DNA from: Acidithrix ferrooxidans
GTDB taxonomy: Bacteria > Actinomycetota > Acidimicrobiia > Acidimicrobiales > Acidimicrobiaceae
DNA length: 64,000 bases
Assembly (NCBI RefSeq): GCF_000949295.1
Contig: NZ_JXYS01000031.1
Coordinates: 1-64,000, forward strand
Direction of reading: 5' to 3'
In this document: positions 1-8,895 of the stretch, piece by piece
Position numbering within the stretch: the first letter of the stretch is position 1
Layout: the number at the start of each line of letters is the position of its first letter
Notes under the pieces: generated by a model
Databases searched by the model: none
Seen by the model: only the letters and a program-made list of their open reading frames with translations
What the model was told of the DNA's origin: nothing
Program-made: the position numbers and the translations under genes

Positions 1-605
1 AAACATCTTTGGGTGATTTAGCAGTGGTATCTTTGATTACTTCCATGAAGCAATGAGTAGGAGCACCATTGCTAATCGACACTCCAATTAGGACATTGGT
101 TTGTTTTGTTCCCTTTCCTCTTCTGCCTTCGCCATGGCTCTCACCACCTAAAAAGAACTCATCTACCTGGACGTTTCCTCCAAGTTTATATAAACCATTT
201 CGGTCAGCCATTGCTTTTCGTAGCTTATTTAGCATCAACCAGCCAGTCGAATAAGATACTTGAACGAATTTAGCAATGGTAGTAGCCGAAAGACCACGCT
301 TGTCGTTGGACAATAGATAGATAGCGGAGAACCACTTGGATAAAGAGATATGGCTTCGATGGAAGATGGTTCCGGAGGTAACGCTAGTTTGACGGTGACA
401 AGATTTACATTGAAAAAGTGGAGCTCGAGATGCTGCATTTCTTCGATGGTTTGGCCTGATTAAGGTAAACTGGTCAGAGTCACACTTTGGGCATCTAAAT
501 CCCTCATAGCATAAGCAATTTGATCAAATGATCTTCACATGCTTCCTCTGAAGCGAAGCGTACCATAAAGCCTGAGATATCCACCATGCCTCCTTTATCG
601 AACAT
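1..605 (-). pseudogene. IS1595-family transposase, partial, with a frame break
   Basis: A DDE transposase of the IS1595 (IS1016/ISXO2-like) type. The visible part has an N-terminal segment with SEEACEDHL, a zinc ribbon (CPKC then CKSC), the segment LSATTIAKFVQVSYSTGWLM, and the first catalytic Asp in VDEFFLGG. The ATG at 605 opens a 33-codon frame that stops at TGA (504-506). The zinc ribbon and all that follows are one base ahead (+1), open from 523 to the window start. At the codon where copy 2 has a stop (123-125), this copy reads AGA. The frame break at CTA-TGA is shared with copy 2, so it is either an old inactivating mutation or a programmed +1 shift. Confidence 0.85.
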
Positions 606-674
606 CTGTTCTACTAAAGATTAGCTCCAATCTGGTCTCGGTGGAGGCGAAACTTACGAAACTTGATAAGTATG
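1..674 (-). mobile_element. IS1595-family insertion sequence, copy 1 (cut by window start)
   Basis: This is the transposase-start end of an IS1595-type element. It matches copy 2 (31653-32326) base for base apart from about three substitutions (position 91 and the codon at 123-125), with no indel. The terminal inverted repeat occupies roughly 653-674 and is identical to the one that bounds copy 2. The other end, about 369 bp more if it is the same length as copy 2, lies outside the window, so its target duplication cannot be checked. It has the same orientation as copy 2. Confidence 0.93.
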
Positions 675-1740
675 AAACTATTTGATATTACGCTACCAAA
701 TCAAAGAGTAAATCTATCTCGAGAACCGTCCTCCATCCAAGATATTTTATCAAACATATATAGCTCAAAATAGCAAATATCATTTAGAAAAAGCGATTCA
801 ACCACGGGCATAAATCCAAATTTATCAATGGTTTTATCTTGAGTAAATATAGTATAACATAGCGAGATAGGTATCTATAATGCATATCCAATCAGATCAA
901 TATTCAAAAATGACTACAAGCATGAAATCGTCAACCAAGCAGCCGCCAAGGTCAACTCAGTCTCTAAAAATATCCTATTTTAAATGAACAATCACAATAT
1001 TCACCACCGAATCAATGGAATTGTTCTTGTGAATATCGATCTTTGAGAAAAACTTTTGCAAGGGGGACTACTGTCCACTGTCCTATCTCATAGAACGAAG
1101 ATACCTACGGTGCCTACCGACATTCCAAATTGGTTTTCAACTTCCGCTAGTTAGCCCAGTTCAAGTTAGCCCAGTTCAAGTTAGCCCAGTTCAAGTTAGC
1201 CCAGTTCAAGTTAGCCCAGTTCAAGTTAGCCCAGTTCAAAAAGAATGCTATTAGTTCGGCCACGTTCTAGCGATTCAAACCCATTTCTTTCATTTTTCTA
1301 ACCGCATTATCTGCTCAAATTAAATCGCAAAAACAAATTATAGATAGAGTATCTATTATAAAACTTTATTCATTCTATATTAATAATCACAACCTATCAT
1401 TTGGCTACCTCCGAAAATATCACTCATCATTTATAAAATTCTACAACAAATTACTCATAAAACGTGTTAAAAATTCGACACTATCTCGAATTTCAACTCA
1501 TCAATAAAAGGGTTCATCTCTAATCAAAAATGACCCCATTGTTAATTTGACGCAACCAAACTCACAGAGCTTAGTCAAACCATGCACCAGGGCGCGGGTT
1601 TGAGACTATGCATTAAAAATCAAATCGCCTTCCTCATAATCAGGCCGATCATGGCAGTGGTCTGTCCAACATTCTTCACAGCCCAATAGGCGCTCCAAAA
1701 AAGCAATAGGGCACGAAGACCTTGCCATTCGATTACAGGA
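675..1740. other. Intergenic, AT-rich, no gene seen
   Basis: About 1 kb between the IS1595 end and the DUF2892 operator. No open frame has coding character. The only structure seen is the 6 x 15-bp tandem array at 1151-1240. The flank right after the element (675-682, aaactatt) would be one half of copy 1's target duplication. Confidence 0.6.
1151..1240. repeat. Tandem repeat, 6 copies of a 15-bp unit
   Basis: Unit TTAGCCCAGTTCAAG is repeated six times head to tail. Copies start at 1151, 1166, 1181, 1196, 1211 and 1226; only the last differs, ending in A. The array lies in non-coding DNA about 480 bp from the IS1595 end. Confidence 0.97.
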
Positions 1741-1772
1741 ATAGATATATACCATAGGGGGTATATATCTAT
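1741..1772. promoter_or_regulatory. 32-bp palindrome, CsoR/CstR-like operator
   Basis: A perfect 13-bp inverted repeat (ATAGATATATACC and its complement) is separated by 6 bp. The core on the minus strand reads TACCCCCTATGGTA, the C-tract/G-tract form expected of operators bound by CsoR/CstR/RcnR-family repressors. It ends 18 bp before the start codon of the DUF2892 gene, where a bound repressor would block transcription. Family assignment is inferred from pattern only. Confidence 0.55.
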
Positions 1773-1789
1773 ATAGAAAGGAGATCTCA

Positions 1790-2026
1790 TTGAAATTTAT
1801 TACCTTTATGAACAGCACCACAGGGAGATCCTCGCGAATTATAGCCGGACTAATCTTGATTTTCGCGGGCTTGATTCCAGGAAAGGCCTGGATAGTGATC
1901 TCGATAGTTGGACTTGTACCTTTCGTAGCCGGAATGGCCAACAAGTGCATTCTGATTCCGCTCATCCACAACACACCGAGCAACCGAGGAGTGAGCGATG
2001 GTGGCGATCCCAAGAGCTTGAGCTAG
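1790..2026 (+). CDS. DUF2892 (YgaP-like) small inner-membrane protein
   Basis: A 78-residue protein. It has a basic stretch (TTGRSSRIIAG), then two hydrophobic helices (about residues 17-33 and 36-50), a conserved-looking Cys at 53 in a NKCILIPLI segment and a polar tail. This is the layout of the DUF2892 family, whose consensus has a similar Cys-Pro-Leu ending; members often accompany rhodaneses and sulfur or metal stress genes. The TTG at 1790 is preferred because an AAAGGAG Shine-Dalgarno ends about 6 bases before it; an ATG at 1808 is the alternative. The palindrome at 1741-1772 suggests repression by a CsoR/CstR-type regulator, though no such regulator is in the window. The longer antisense frame here has no family resemblance. 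Confidence 0.75.
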   Translation: MKFITFMNSTTGRSSRIIAGLILIFAGLIPGKAWIVISIVGLVPFVAGMANKCILIPLIHNTPSNRGVSDGGDPKSLS

Positions 2027-2142
2027 GGTAATGCCACTAACTTAGCCACATTGCAAGCTCGATTAATTTAATCATAATGCATTAAGGCGAGCCAAAGAGA
2101 AGAGGTATCTCCATTTCATCGTCTTCCTACTTAAAGATATAA

Positions 2143-2185
2143 AATTCCCCGTGTATTCATGCTCTGAACAAATACACGGGGAATT
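2143..2185 (-). terminator. Probable intrinsic terminator of the CitE-like gene
   Basis: A 15-bp perfect stem (AATTCCCCGTGTATT, 2143-2157, with 2171-2185) and 13-base loop lies about 40 bp beyond the stop at 2226. The stretch that follows on the minus strand is AT-rich with several Ts. Confidence 0.75.
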
Positions 2186-2225
2186 GGTCAATAATCTATC
2201 GCCCTAGAGCTGTGGCGTCTTGTAT

Positions 2226-3167
2226 TCAGTCCTCGACGACTCTCTTCATGCCAGCTCTCTCACCTCGAGTAACGAACTTGGTAGCCATCTTTCTTGATGC
2301 TTCATCGATCATCTCATCTCCGAACATTACTGCACCTTTTCGATCACCTTCGGTAGCAACTTTGTAAGCGTCCAAAATTGACCAAGCTAGCTCAAACTGT
2401 TCGGCGGTTGGCGAATACATCTCGTTAATCACTGTAACTTGATCAGGATGCAAAGCCCATTTGCCGTCATAGCCCAAGGTTACAGTACGATTGCAGTAGT
2501 CTCTAAGCGCTTGGCTGTCTTTTACCTTCAAGAATGGTCCATCAATGACCTGCAACCCGTAAGCACGTCCCGCCATCAAAATCTTCGAGAAGACATAATG
2601 AAAATGATCGCCAGGGTAATTAGGAATCTGAACACCACCCGTCAAAACAGGCATCTCCATCGAAGCTGCAAAATCAGCCGGTCCAAAGACAATTGTCTCG
2701 AGGCGGGGAGAAGCCGCACATATCTCTTCGACATTTATCAAACCTAAAGTCGATTCAATCTGTGCCTCGATCCCAATATGACCCTTAGGAAGGCCAGCGT
2801 TGATCTCAACTTGGGTTAATAGGCGATCCATGGCTATCACGTCTGCTGCGCTCTGGACTTTCGGGAGCATAATCTCATCAAGACGCTCACCAGCATTTCC
2901 GACAACTTCAATAACATCGGCGTAAGTCCACTTGGTATCCCATGCATTCACACGCACGCACAATACACGATCATCCCATTCGAGGTTACGTATCGCCTCT
3001 ACCACCTTGGCCCTAGCACCCTCCTTTTCCAGAGGTGCTACCGAGTCCTCGAGATCCAAAAACGACATATCGGCCGGAATCGTTGGCGCCTTTGCAAGAA
3101 AGCGCTCAGAAGATCCGGGAACTGAAAGGCAGGAACGCCTTGGTAAATTTCTACTTCTATCAGACAT
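2226..3167 (-). CDS. CitE-like CoA-ester lyase (malyl-CoA/beta-methylmalyl-CoA lyase type)
   Basis: A 313-residue protein of the HpcH/HpaI aldolase (CitE-like) superfamily, which cleaves or hydrolyses 3-hydroxyacyl-CoA esters such as malyl-CoA. Visible motifs are SVPGSSERFLAKA near 15-27, the metal-site motif DLEDSV at 38-43, VRVN at 71-74, an IEST segment with Glu138, FGPADF at 161-166 and GYDGKWALHPDQV further on. Length and motifs fit the malyl-CoA/beta-methylmalyl-CoA lyase and (3S)-malyl-CoA thioesterase branch better than citrate lyase subunit beta, since no citrate lyase alpha or gamma genes are nearby. The substrate cannot be settled from sequence. It is monocistronic, with a strong hairpin downstream and no clear Shine-Dalgarno before the ATG. 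Confidence 0.85.
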   Translation of the reverse strand: MSDRSRNLPRRSCLSVPGSSERFLAKAPTIPADMSFLDLEDSVAPLEKEGARAKVVEAIRNLEWDDRVLCVRVNAWDTKWTYADVIEVVGNAGERLDEIMLPKVQSAADVIAMDRLLTQVEINAGLPKGHIGIEAQIESTLGLINVEEICAASPRLETIVFGPADFAASMEMPVLTGGVQIPNYPGDHFHYVFSKILMAGRAYGLQVIDGPFLKVKDSQALRDYCNRTVTLGYDGKWALHPDQVTVINEMYSPTAEQFELAWSILDAYKVATEGDRKGAVMFGDEMIDEASRKMATKFVTRGERAGMKRVVED

Positions 3168-3663
3168 TCAAAAATAATAACTCAATTTGATCACGCACTA
3201 CTAGTCAAAGACCTAAAACTAAATGTCAGCCCCAAAATAAATACCAGCAAAATCCCACTAAGAGATGGGTTTGTTGAAGATAAGTGACAAACTTCACATG
3301 ACATACAAACAAAAAGTCATCGATCTCAGCCGTATGCGAGAGGGCTTTTCCAGTCTCGGAAAAAAATACTCCTTCTGTTTTCATCTGTAGCCTCTAGTGA
3401 ATCTCCAATAGCCCTATAAACAAGGAAGGCCGCTCAAAGGTATCTATCAATAAAAATCCAAAAAGAGTTCAGTTTTCTCGTTGATTCCAATTGAAGCCAT
3501 AATTGCCCGAACTATAAAAATTATCCCAATGGATTACCTCATAAGGCAACCCATTGGGATTATTAAAAAGCAGAAAACGACCGCTACATCGTCTCTGGAG
3601 AGCAACTTCCACTCAAAAAAAGCACATCACTAATGAGTAAGCACTTTGACCTTGCACCGGTGG
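3168..3663. other. Intergenic region between two minus-strand genes
   Basis: About 500 bp with no credible gene. It contains the terminator of the dienelactone hydrolase gene (3523-3560) and, next to 3168, the promoter region of the CitE-like gene. No promoter boxes could be called with confidence. Confidence 0.6.
3523..3560 (-). terminator. Intrinsic terminator of the dienelactone hydrolase gene
   Basis: A 10-bp perfect stem (ATCCCAATGG at 3523-3532 with 3551-3560), 18-base loop, followed on the minus strand by AATTTTTATAGT. It lies about 100 bp past the stop codon. Confidence 0.7.
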
Positions 3664-4344
3664 CTACCTAAGGGATTCCTCTAAAAACGGAATCAACCTA
3701 TCCCAAGCCTGATTTGATGCAGCTGCATCATAGACCTCAGGTCTCGCATCATTGAAAAATGCGTGCTCAGTATTTGGATACACAAAAAACTCCGCATCTT
3801 TACCAAGTTCGACCAAGCTGCGTTCCAGTCCCCTGGATACCTTTGGCGGAGCAAAATCGTCGATCTCGGCATAGTGACCTTGGATGGATGCAGTTATCGC
3901 CGAATAATCTGGCGCCGCCTCTGGCCAAGGTATTACTCCATAGAACGGTGCAACCGCACCAACCGCATCTGGTCTATTGGCCGCCAAGACTAATGCCAAG
4001 CCTCCGCCCATGCAAAACCCAACGACACCGACCTTAGATGTCTCGGCCCGAACCATCAGTTCATCCACAGCACCAGAAAGATCCTTGGCGAATTTATCGA
4101 TCTCAAGAGCCATCATGTACTTGCCCGCTTCGTCTGGCTCTGTCGCGACTTTGCCGTGGTACAAATCTGGTGCGAGAGCCAAATAACCAAGGGCGGCGAA
4201 ACGGTCACACACGTCCTTTATGTGGTCGACAAGACCCCACCACTCTTGAATTACGACTATTGCTTTGCCATTGCTAGTGGTCGGCGTCGCGAGATAACCA
4301 ACGCCATTTGTTCCATTACTTGGAAACTCAATCATTTTGCCCAT
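3664..4344 (-). CDS. Dienelactone hydrolase family protein
   Basis: An alpha/beta-hydrolase of the dienelactone hydrolase (carboxymethylenebutenolidase) family, 226 residues from the ATG at 4344. The frame is open to 4452, but those 36 extra residues do not resemble the family, whereas MIEFPSNGTNG matches its usual start. The triad is visible: Cys111 in GFCMGG, Asp162 or 163 in GHYAEIDDFAPP, and His194 in TEHAFFND. Glu34 of QEWWGL is the residue that activates the cysteine in this family. No other chloroaromatic-degradation genes are near, so the natural substrate is unknown. It is monocistronic with its own terminator. No Shine-Dalgarno is evident, so translation may start at 4344 or at the ATG at 4335. 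Confidence 0.88.
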   Translation of the reverse strand: MGKMIEFPSNGTNGVGYLATPTTSNGKAIVVIQEWWGLVDHIKDVCDRFAALGYLALAPDLYHGKVATEPDEAGKYMMALEIDKFAKDLSGAVDELMVRAETSKVGVVGFCMGGGLALVLAANRPDAVGAVAPFYGVIPWPEAAPDYSAITASIQGHYAEIDDFAPPKVSRGLERSLVELGKDAEFFVYPNTEHAFFNDARPEVYDAAASNQAWDRLIPFLEESLR

Positions 4345-4630
4345 AATTCTAAAGATAGCAGAAAAGTAGATCCAATTAGTTCGATGACCAAAAGACTGTG
4401 AAGCAAATGCCGCAAAATTCCTCAGAAAGGAATTGAACGATTCAAAACTCAATGATCCAAAGGCCTTTTATCGGCTCAACCCTGGGTTGAAATAGTATTT
4501 GGACAGAGATGAAAGCTCTCTGGATCTCAAAAATCTAACGTTATAATCACTCCTTCTTACAAGCAACTCTTTCGAAAGTAATCCTTAGAGCTTTGAAAAC
4601 CCTAGTCGCTAGAGGTGAATGGCTGAATTC

Positions 4631-5092
4631 TCAATAAGCGCCGGCCAACTTCGAGTGATCCCATGAAACCATCTTCGTTGCTTTAATTATGACACCAACT
4701 CTCTTTGGAGCACTAGAGAGAAATACGAGCGATGCAGCAGGATCAGCCTCTGGGTAATATCTCGAAAAGACTGAATTTCCGATGCTCCTAACGACCTCTA
4801 AATCTCGAACTATCTCACAAGTGCCCACTATCTCGACGCCTCTAAGCTGATCATAGCTATTGCCACTCTCCACCAAACAAGTAATAGATGAGTTGCGCTC
4901 AAGGTTCTTTACCTTTTGACTCTTGGAATAGGTCCAAAATGCAAGATCATCGCCGTAAAATCCATACCACATAGCGACAAGGTGAATTGCGTTAGACGGC
5001 GAGTGAGTTGCGACCGACATTGAAGACGGAAGGTGCAAAAAGGCCGCTAATTCATCCTCGGTCATCTTGATCAGGTCTCTTCTGGTGGCCAA
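4631..5092 (-). CDS. PPOX-class (probably F420- or FMN-dependent) flavin/deazaflavin protein
   Basis: A 153-residue split-barrel protein of the pyridoxamine 5'-phosphate oxidase-like superfamily. The N-terminal MTEDELAAFLHLPSSMSVATHSPSNAIHLVAMWYGFYGDDLAFWT gives the cofactor-binding barrel, KSQKVKNLERN is the usual helix contacting cofactor phosphate, and the C-terminal SWDHSKL is typical of the actinobacterial F420-binding subgroup. Reaction and substrate are unknown. The TTG at 5092 has an AGGAG 6 bases upstream and is taken as the start. It stands alone, with about 870 bp of non-coding DNA upstream. Confidence 0.85.
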   Translation of the reverse strand: MATRRDLIKMTEDELAAFLHLPSSMSVATHSPSNAIHLVAMWYGFYGDDLAFWTYSKSQKVKNLERNSSITCLVESGNSYDQLRGVEIVGTCEIVRDLEVVRSIGNSVFSRYYPEADPAASLVFLSSAPKRVGVIIKATKMVSWDHSKLAGAY

Positions 5093-5965
5093 TGTGATCT
5101 CCTATCGTAAAAAGCGTCCTAAAGTTCCAACATTAGCCAGCAAAGCGTGGTGTGTCTTGGACCTCACGGATAATTGTCAACATATCCAAGATTTGCAGGA
5201 CATTGCAGGGCAATAGGAGGGAAAACTTGAGGCAAAGTGGCAAATCGAACTTCTCGTTGCTAGGCTCTGGCGCGAAAAAGCAGTCAGACAAAGATACGAG
5301 ATCTGTTACCTGAAGATCCCCACCTGGGGTTTCGGCATTTGCGAATCGAACTCGTTCAAAATTTCAAAAGGAAAGTCAAACCCATTAAAATCGAGCGGAA
5401 GCCCAACCGAGATGGAGAGCTTTGACTTCAGAGAGCATCGATAGAGATCCTTACTTCGACCCTAATCAGAAAGCCAAGATCACCAAATTAAAATAAATAG
5501 GAGATCGAACCAATCGCACGCATTGCCCAAGTAGTGAGTTTATTGCACAAACGGACTTCAAGGGTCCAATGGTTTTTCTCTCAAAAAATAAATAGCACTA
5601 GAGATATAAAGTCGCACCAAGAGTCTCTCGCGCAAACCTTTTAGCAATGTCAAAAAGCAAGGATAGGAACTCTCCGGATTACAACGGCATTGCCTTGTCA
5701 GACATACCTTTATACGCCGTGAACATATATGCTGTGAATAAATCTCTCTTCTAAATGTAAAGAGATGAGATCCTTATCCTTGATTGTTACTAAGAGACTT
5801 GATATCACCTTAAAAAACCAATAGATCGCCTCCCGCTCCAAATCTAGAGTTGGGGAGCCAAGGTCTCAATTGAAGACCTTGAAGAATAGAGTCATAAATA
5901 TCAAATCAGCCATGTTGGTATGTATAGCCACCTAAGGGCCCAACCACTAGTTACAAAAACGGACG
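5093..5965. other. Intergenic region, no gene seen
   Basis: About 870 bp without a plausible coding frame. Small inverted repeats occur at about 5735-5770 (ATCTCTCTT with AAGAGATGAGAT, imperfect) and 5862-5883 (CAAGGTCT with AGACCTTG, 7-base loop). The latter, 80 bp past the unknown gene at 5966, could be its terminator but has no T-tract. Confidence 0.5.
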
Positions 5966-6775
5966 TCAGATCAGTTCGGAGGCAACAGCATCGTTTCTTG
6001 TGCTTCTACGTGACCCCATCACATAGGTGACGCTCTCAGGATTAGCCCTAAAACCAGGCAACTCACTGAGGGTAGTTACCTCCTTGTGGAGTTCGCTACC
6101 ACCTTCAGAACTCCCCAAAGCGAGGGCTCTAATTTGGGCGTCAAATAGCTCGCTAGGTAGCTCAAACCCGAACGGAATTCGGATAATAACCCTAACTCCA
6201 TCCCCCAGGACTTGGTTGGCTATCGAGATTATGTGACTCGCAATTACAACCCGACCGCCTGAAAAAGAAGATGGCTCCAAAACCAATGCTGAACGATTTG
6301 GGGGGTGTGCCTTCCCGATCAACTGAGAGATCGAGTTCATAGGATCGAAATAGTTTATCTTATCTCGAGTATCCAAGGTGTCAATATTCTTACTTGAAAC
6401 AGAGCGTACTGACCGTCCATTTTCTTTGGTACGGCCAGTAGTCATCGTCTCAAATGCCCGGTTCATATCTAAAAAATACAGAGCCATTCCATTGTCGATC
6501 TGGCCAAACAGACCCGATATACTCTGATCCCCTAAAATCTCATCCCGAATCAATTCGACCTCATCACCGACCTCGATAGAGAGTAAAATTCGATTGGCCA
6601 GCGTCCACAAAAGACCATTTCTTGGATGTGACTCCAATAGGCGGCGAATTGCGACTAAAAGCATTTCAGGACGGTCCGCAAGCGCACCCAACGAGTCGAG
6701 CGCAGAGAGCGCCACTACCTCTGGAGAACGATCATCAAGACCCGCTACATAGCGAAGAATTTCAAGGGGATTCAT
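5966..6775 (-). CDS. Conserved hypothetical protein downstream of fumC
   Basis: A 269-residue soluble protein that I cannot assign. The first 80 residues are helical and include HPRNGLLWTLANRIL (about 50-64), like an N-terminal module I associate with unnamed actinobacterial proteins and loosely with eIF2B-type proteins. A polar linker (about 105-140) follows, then a probable alpha/beta domain with VLEPSSFSGGRVVIASHIISIANQVL and, near the end, ESVTYVMGSRRS. It starts 10 bp after fumC stops, on the same strand, so it is almost certainly cotranscribed with fumarase. No signal peptide or membrane helix is seen. Function unknown. Confidence 0.7.
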   Translation of the reverse strand: MNPLEILRYVAGLDDRSPEVVALSALDSLGALADRPEMLLVAIRRLLESHPRNGLLWTLANRILLSIEVGDEVELIRDEILGDQSISGLFGQIDNGMALYFLDMNRAFETMTTGRTKENGRSVRSVSSKNIDTLDTRDKINYFDPMNSISQLIGKAHPPNRSALVLEPSSFSGGRVVIASHIISIANQVLGDGVRVIIRIPFGFELPSELFDAQIRALALGSSEGGSELHKEVTTLSELPGFRANPESVTYVMGSRRSTRNDAVASELI

Positions 6776-6784
6776 ATTACTAAG

Positions 6785-8191
6785 TTACCCTATTAATCCA
6801 CCCTTTGTCATCGCAAAGACGTCTAATGCTTTATCTGCTTCCTCTGGAGTTAGAAGTCCTTCTTCTAATACTAAAGTTCGCAAGTCCTTATTTTCGGCTA
6901 AAGATCGCTTGATAATTTTCGCAGCTGCCTCATAGCCAATATAGGGATTCAACGAGGTACCAATAGAAGGTGAAGATAGTGCGTAATTTCTACATCTTTC
7001 AACATCGGCCTCAATGCCATCAACACACTTGTGAGCCAGAGCAATTGAGACGGAAGAGATCAGCTCAATCGACTCAATTATGTTTCGCGCTATCACGGGA
7101 AGCATAACATTTAGCTCAAGGATGCCGGCGCTTCCGCCGAATGCCACAGCGGCATCATTGCCGATCACTTGAGCAACCACTTGACATACTGCTTCTGGCA
7201 CAACTGGATTCACCTTGCCAGGCATAATTGAGGATCCTGGTTGAAGGTCGGGGAGGTGGATCTCTCCGAGCCCACAACGTGGGCCTGAAGCCATCCACCT
7301 CAGGTCATTTGCGATCTTATACAGAGAGATCGCGATAGTGCGAAGCACTCCTGAAGCCTCCACGAGAGCATCGCGCGAACCCTGCGCCTCAAAGTGGTTT
7401 CTAGCCTCAGTCAAGGGCAGGTCCATCCACTCGCGAAGGAGCGCAATAGCTTTAGGCGCGAACTCTTTAGGGGCATTGATACCAGTTCCAACGGCCGTTC
7501 CACCCAAGGGCATCTCGCACACCCGAGGTAGAACTGATTCGATACGCTCAATACCGTAGTCGATTGCTGCACGATACCCAGAAAACTCTTGCCCAAGGGT
7601 AACCGGAGTAGCATCCATTAGGTGGGTTCGACCAGACTTGACCACGCTCTCGAATTCAATTGCTTTTGAACCAAGTGAGGCTGACAGTTCCAAAAGAGCC
7701 GGGATCAGGTTGAACTTTAGCTCACTGGCGGTAGCCAAGTGAATGGCACTTGGGAAAACGTCATTGGAAGATTGCGAGGCATTGGTATGGTCGTTCGGCT
7801 TTACGGTAACGTCAACGAGAATCTCACTTGCCAGAGTTGCTAAAACTTCGTTCATATTCATGTTCGAAGAAGTACCAGAACCAGTCTGAAAGACGTCAAT
7901 CGGAAACTCGTCGTCGAAGTCACCATTAGCAACGCGCTCTGCAGCGCTGGAAATGGCATTGGCAATTTTCGGATCCAGAGTACCAATTTGAGAGTTAGCC
8001 ATTGCGCCAGCGGATTTTATGAGCGCTAGAGCCCGTATCAGGGGTTTCGATATCCGAAGGCCTGAAATGGGAAAGTTCTCAACCGCTCGCTGGGTCTGAG
8101 CTTGCCACTTTGCTTGTAACGGGACTGCAATGTCGCCCATGGAATCGTGTTCTAACCGGAAGTTTTGGGAATTTGAAGTTGTACTCATCAT
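6785..8191 (-). CDS. fumC: Fumarate hydratase, class II
   Basis: A class II (iron-independent) fumarase, 468 residues, catalysing reversible hydration of fumarate to L-malate in the TCA cycle. Family motifs are complete: [14 protein letters not shown] (103-116), [13 protein letters not shown] (141-153), the catalytic His190 in [17 protein letters not shown], and the signature [10 protein letters not shown] at 319-328. Length equals the family's usual length. It is first of a two-gene unit with the unknown gene ending at 5966. The start ATGATG has no obvious Shine-Dalgarno, so the transcript may be leaderless. Confidence 0.96.
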   Translation of the reverse strand: MMSTTSNSQNFRLEHDSMGDIAVPLQAKWQAQTQRAVENFPISGLRISKPLIRALALIKSAGAMANSQIGTLDPKIANAISSAAERVANGDFDDEFPIDVFQTGSGTSSNMNMNEVLATLASEILVDVTVKPNDHTNASQSSNDVFPSAIHLATASELKFNLIPALLELSASLGSKAIEFESVVKSGRTHLMDATPVTLGQEFSGYRAAIDYGIERIESVLPRVCEMPLGGTAVGTGINAPKEFAPKAIALLREWMDLPLTEARNHFEAQGSRDALVEASGVLRTIAISLYKIANDLRWMASGPRCGLGEIHLPDLQPGSSIMPGKVNPVVPEAVCQVVAQVIGNDAAVAFGGSAGILELNVMLPVIARNIIESIELISSVSIALAHKCVDGIEADVERCRNYALSSPSIGTSLNPYIGYEAAAKIIKRSLAENKDLRTLVLEEGLLTPEEADKALDVFAMTKGGLIG

Positions 8192-8600
8192 TCACAAAAC
8201 TACTACAAATATAAATGCCGTCGCTAATTTGCAATGACCATTATGCCAATGATAACCCTAGCAACGTCATGCTCACCAGAATCAGCTATGAACAACAAAT
8301 TCGAGACGCATATCCAAACCCATCCCACAAAATCTAGCCTACGCTTAGCCTGAATCCACAGAAATGGACCAGCTTGAGCCCCTCGGTGTGACTTCAAGTC
8401 GGTTTTTTGGAACTGATTTAGGTTTGACGGAGGGTCTATGGCTTAAATCTGGTTTCAGAGTGCCAAATATGACCTATTCGCTTTGTGGTTGAGCCTGTTT
8501 GGTCATTTTTGAGATTCTGAAATCTCATTTTGGCCATAGTGACCTAATCACTTGTCTTCTAGAGCAGTTCCTTCAAGTAATATTCAGTGTGTTAGGTAAC
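8192..8600. other. Intergenic region between fumC and the IS1380 remnant
   Basis: About 400 bp containing the fumC promoter (not localised) and probably the undetermined left end of the IS1380-like element. No open frame worth calling. Confidence 0.5.
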
Positions 8601-8795
8601 CAGATGTTCAGGTGATGGCGATCTCAAACTTTCTGATCCGATCAAGAGCCTCTAAGAACTTATCCTTATAGTGCCAATGTTCTTCAAGATGCAGTATTAC
8701 TTTTCTAGCTGAACGAGTGATATGTCCTGCGATCTGAAAGTAACACCGTCGAAGCTTTGGTGTGGTTATTACAGTTTCTGCAATAGCACCTATTT

Positions 8796-8895
8796 GTGCC
8801 CGGTTGTGTGCAGTTGCACCGTGCCAGGTTGTGTGCAATTGCACCGTGCCAGGTTGTGTGCAATTGCACCGTGCCAGGTTGTGTGCAATTGCACC
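8796..8895. repeat. Tandem repeat, 4 copies of a 25-bp unit inside the transposase
   Basis: Copies lie at 8796-8820 (two mismatches), 8821-8845, 8846-8870 and 8871-8895 (identical). The unit contains the codons of the transposase's own AIAHNLA segment, so this is an internal expansion, not an insertion. Three extra copies are 75 bp, which keeps the frame. Confidence 0.97.

Noticed and set aside
1606-2013. 135-codon minus-strand frame over the DUF2892 gene
   Set aside because: Antisense to a recognisable DUF2892 protein with a good Shine-Dalgarno; crosses the operator palindrome; no family.
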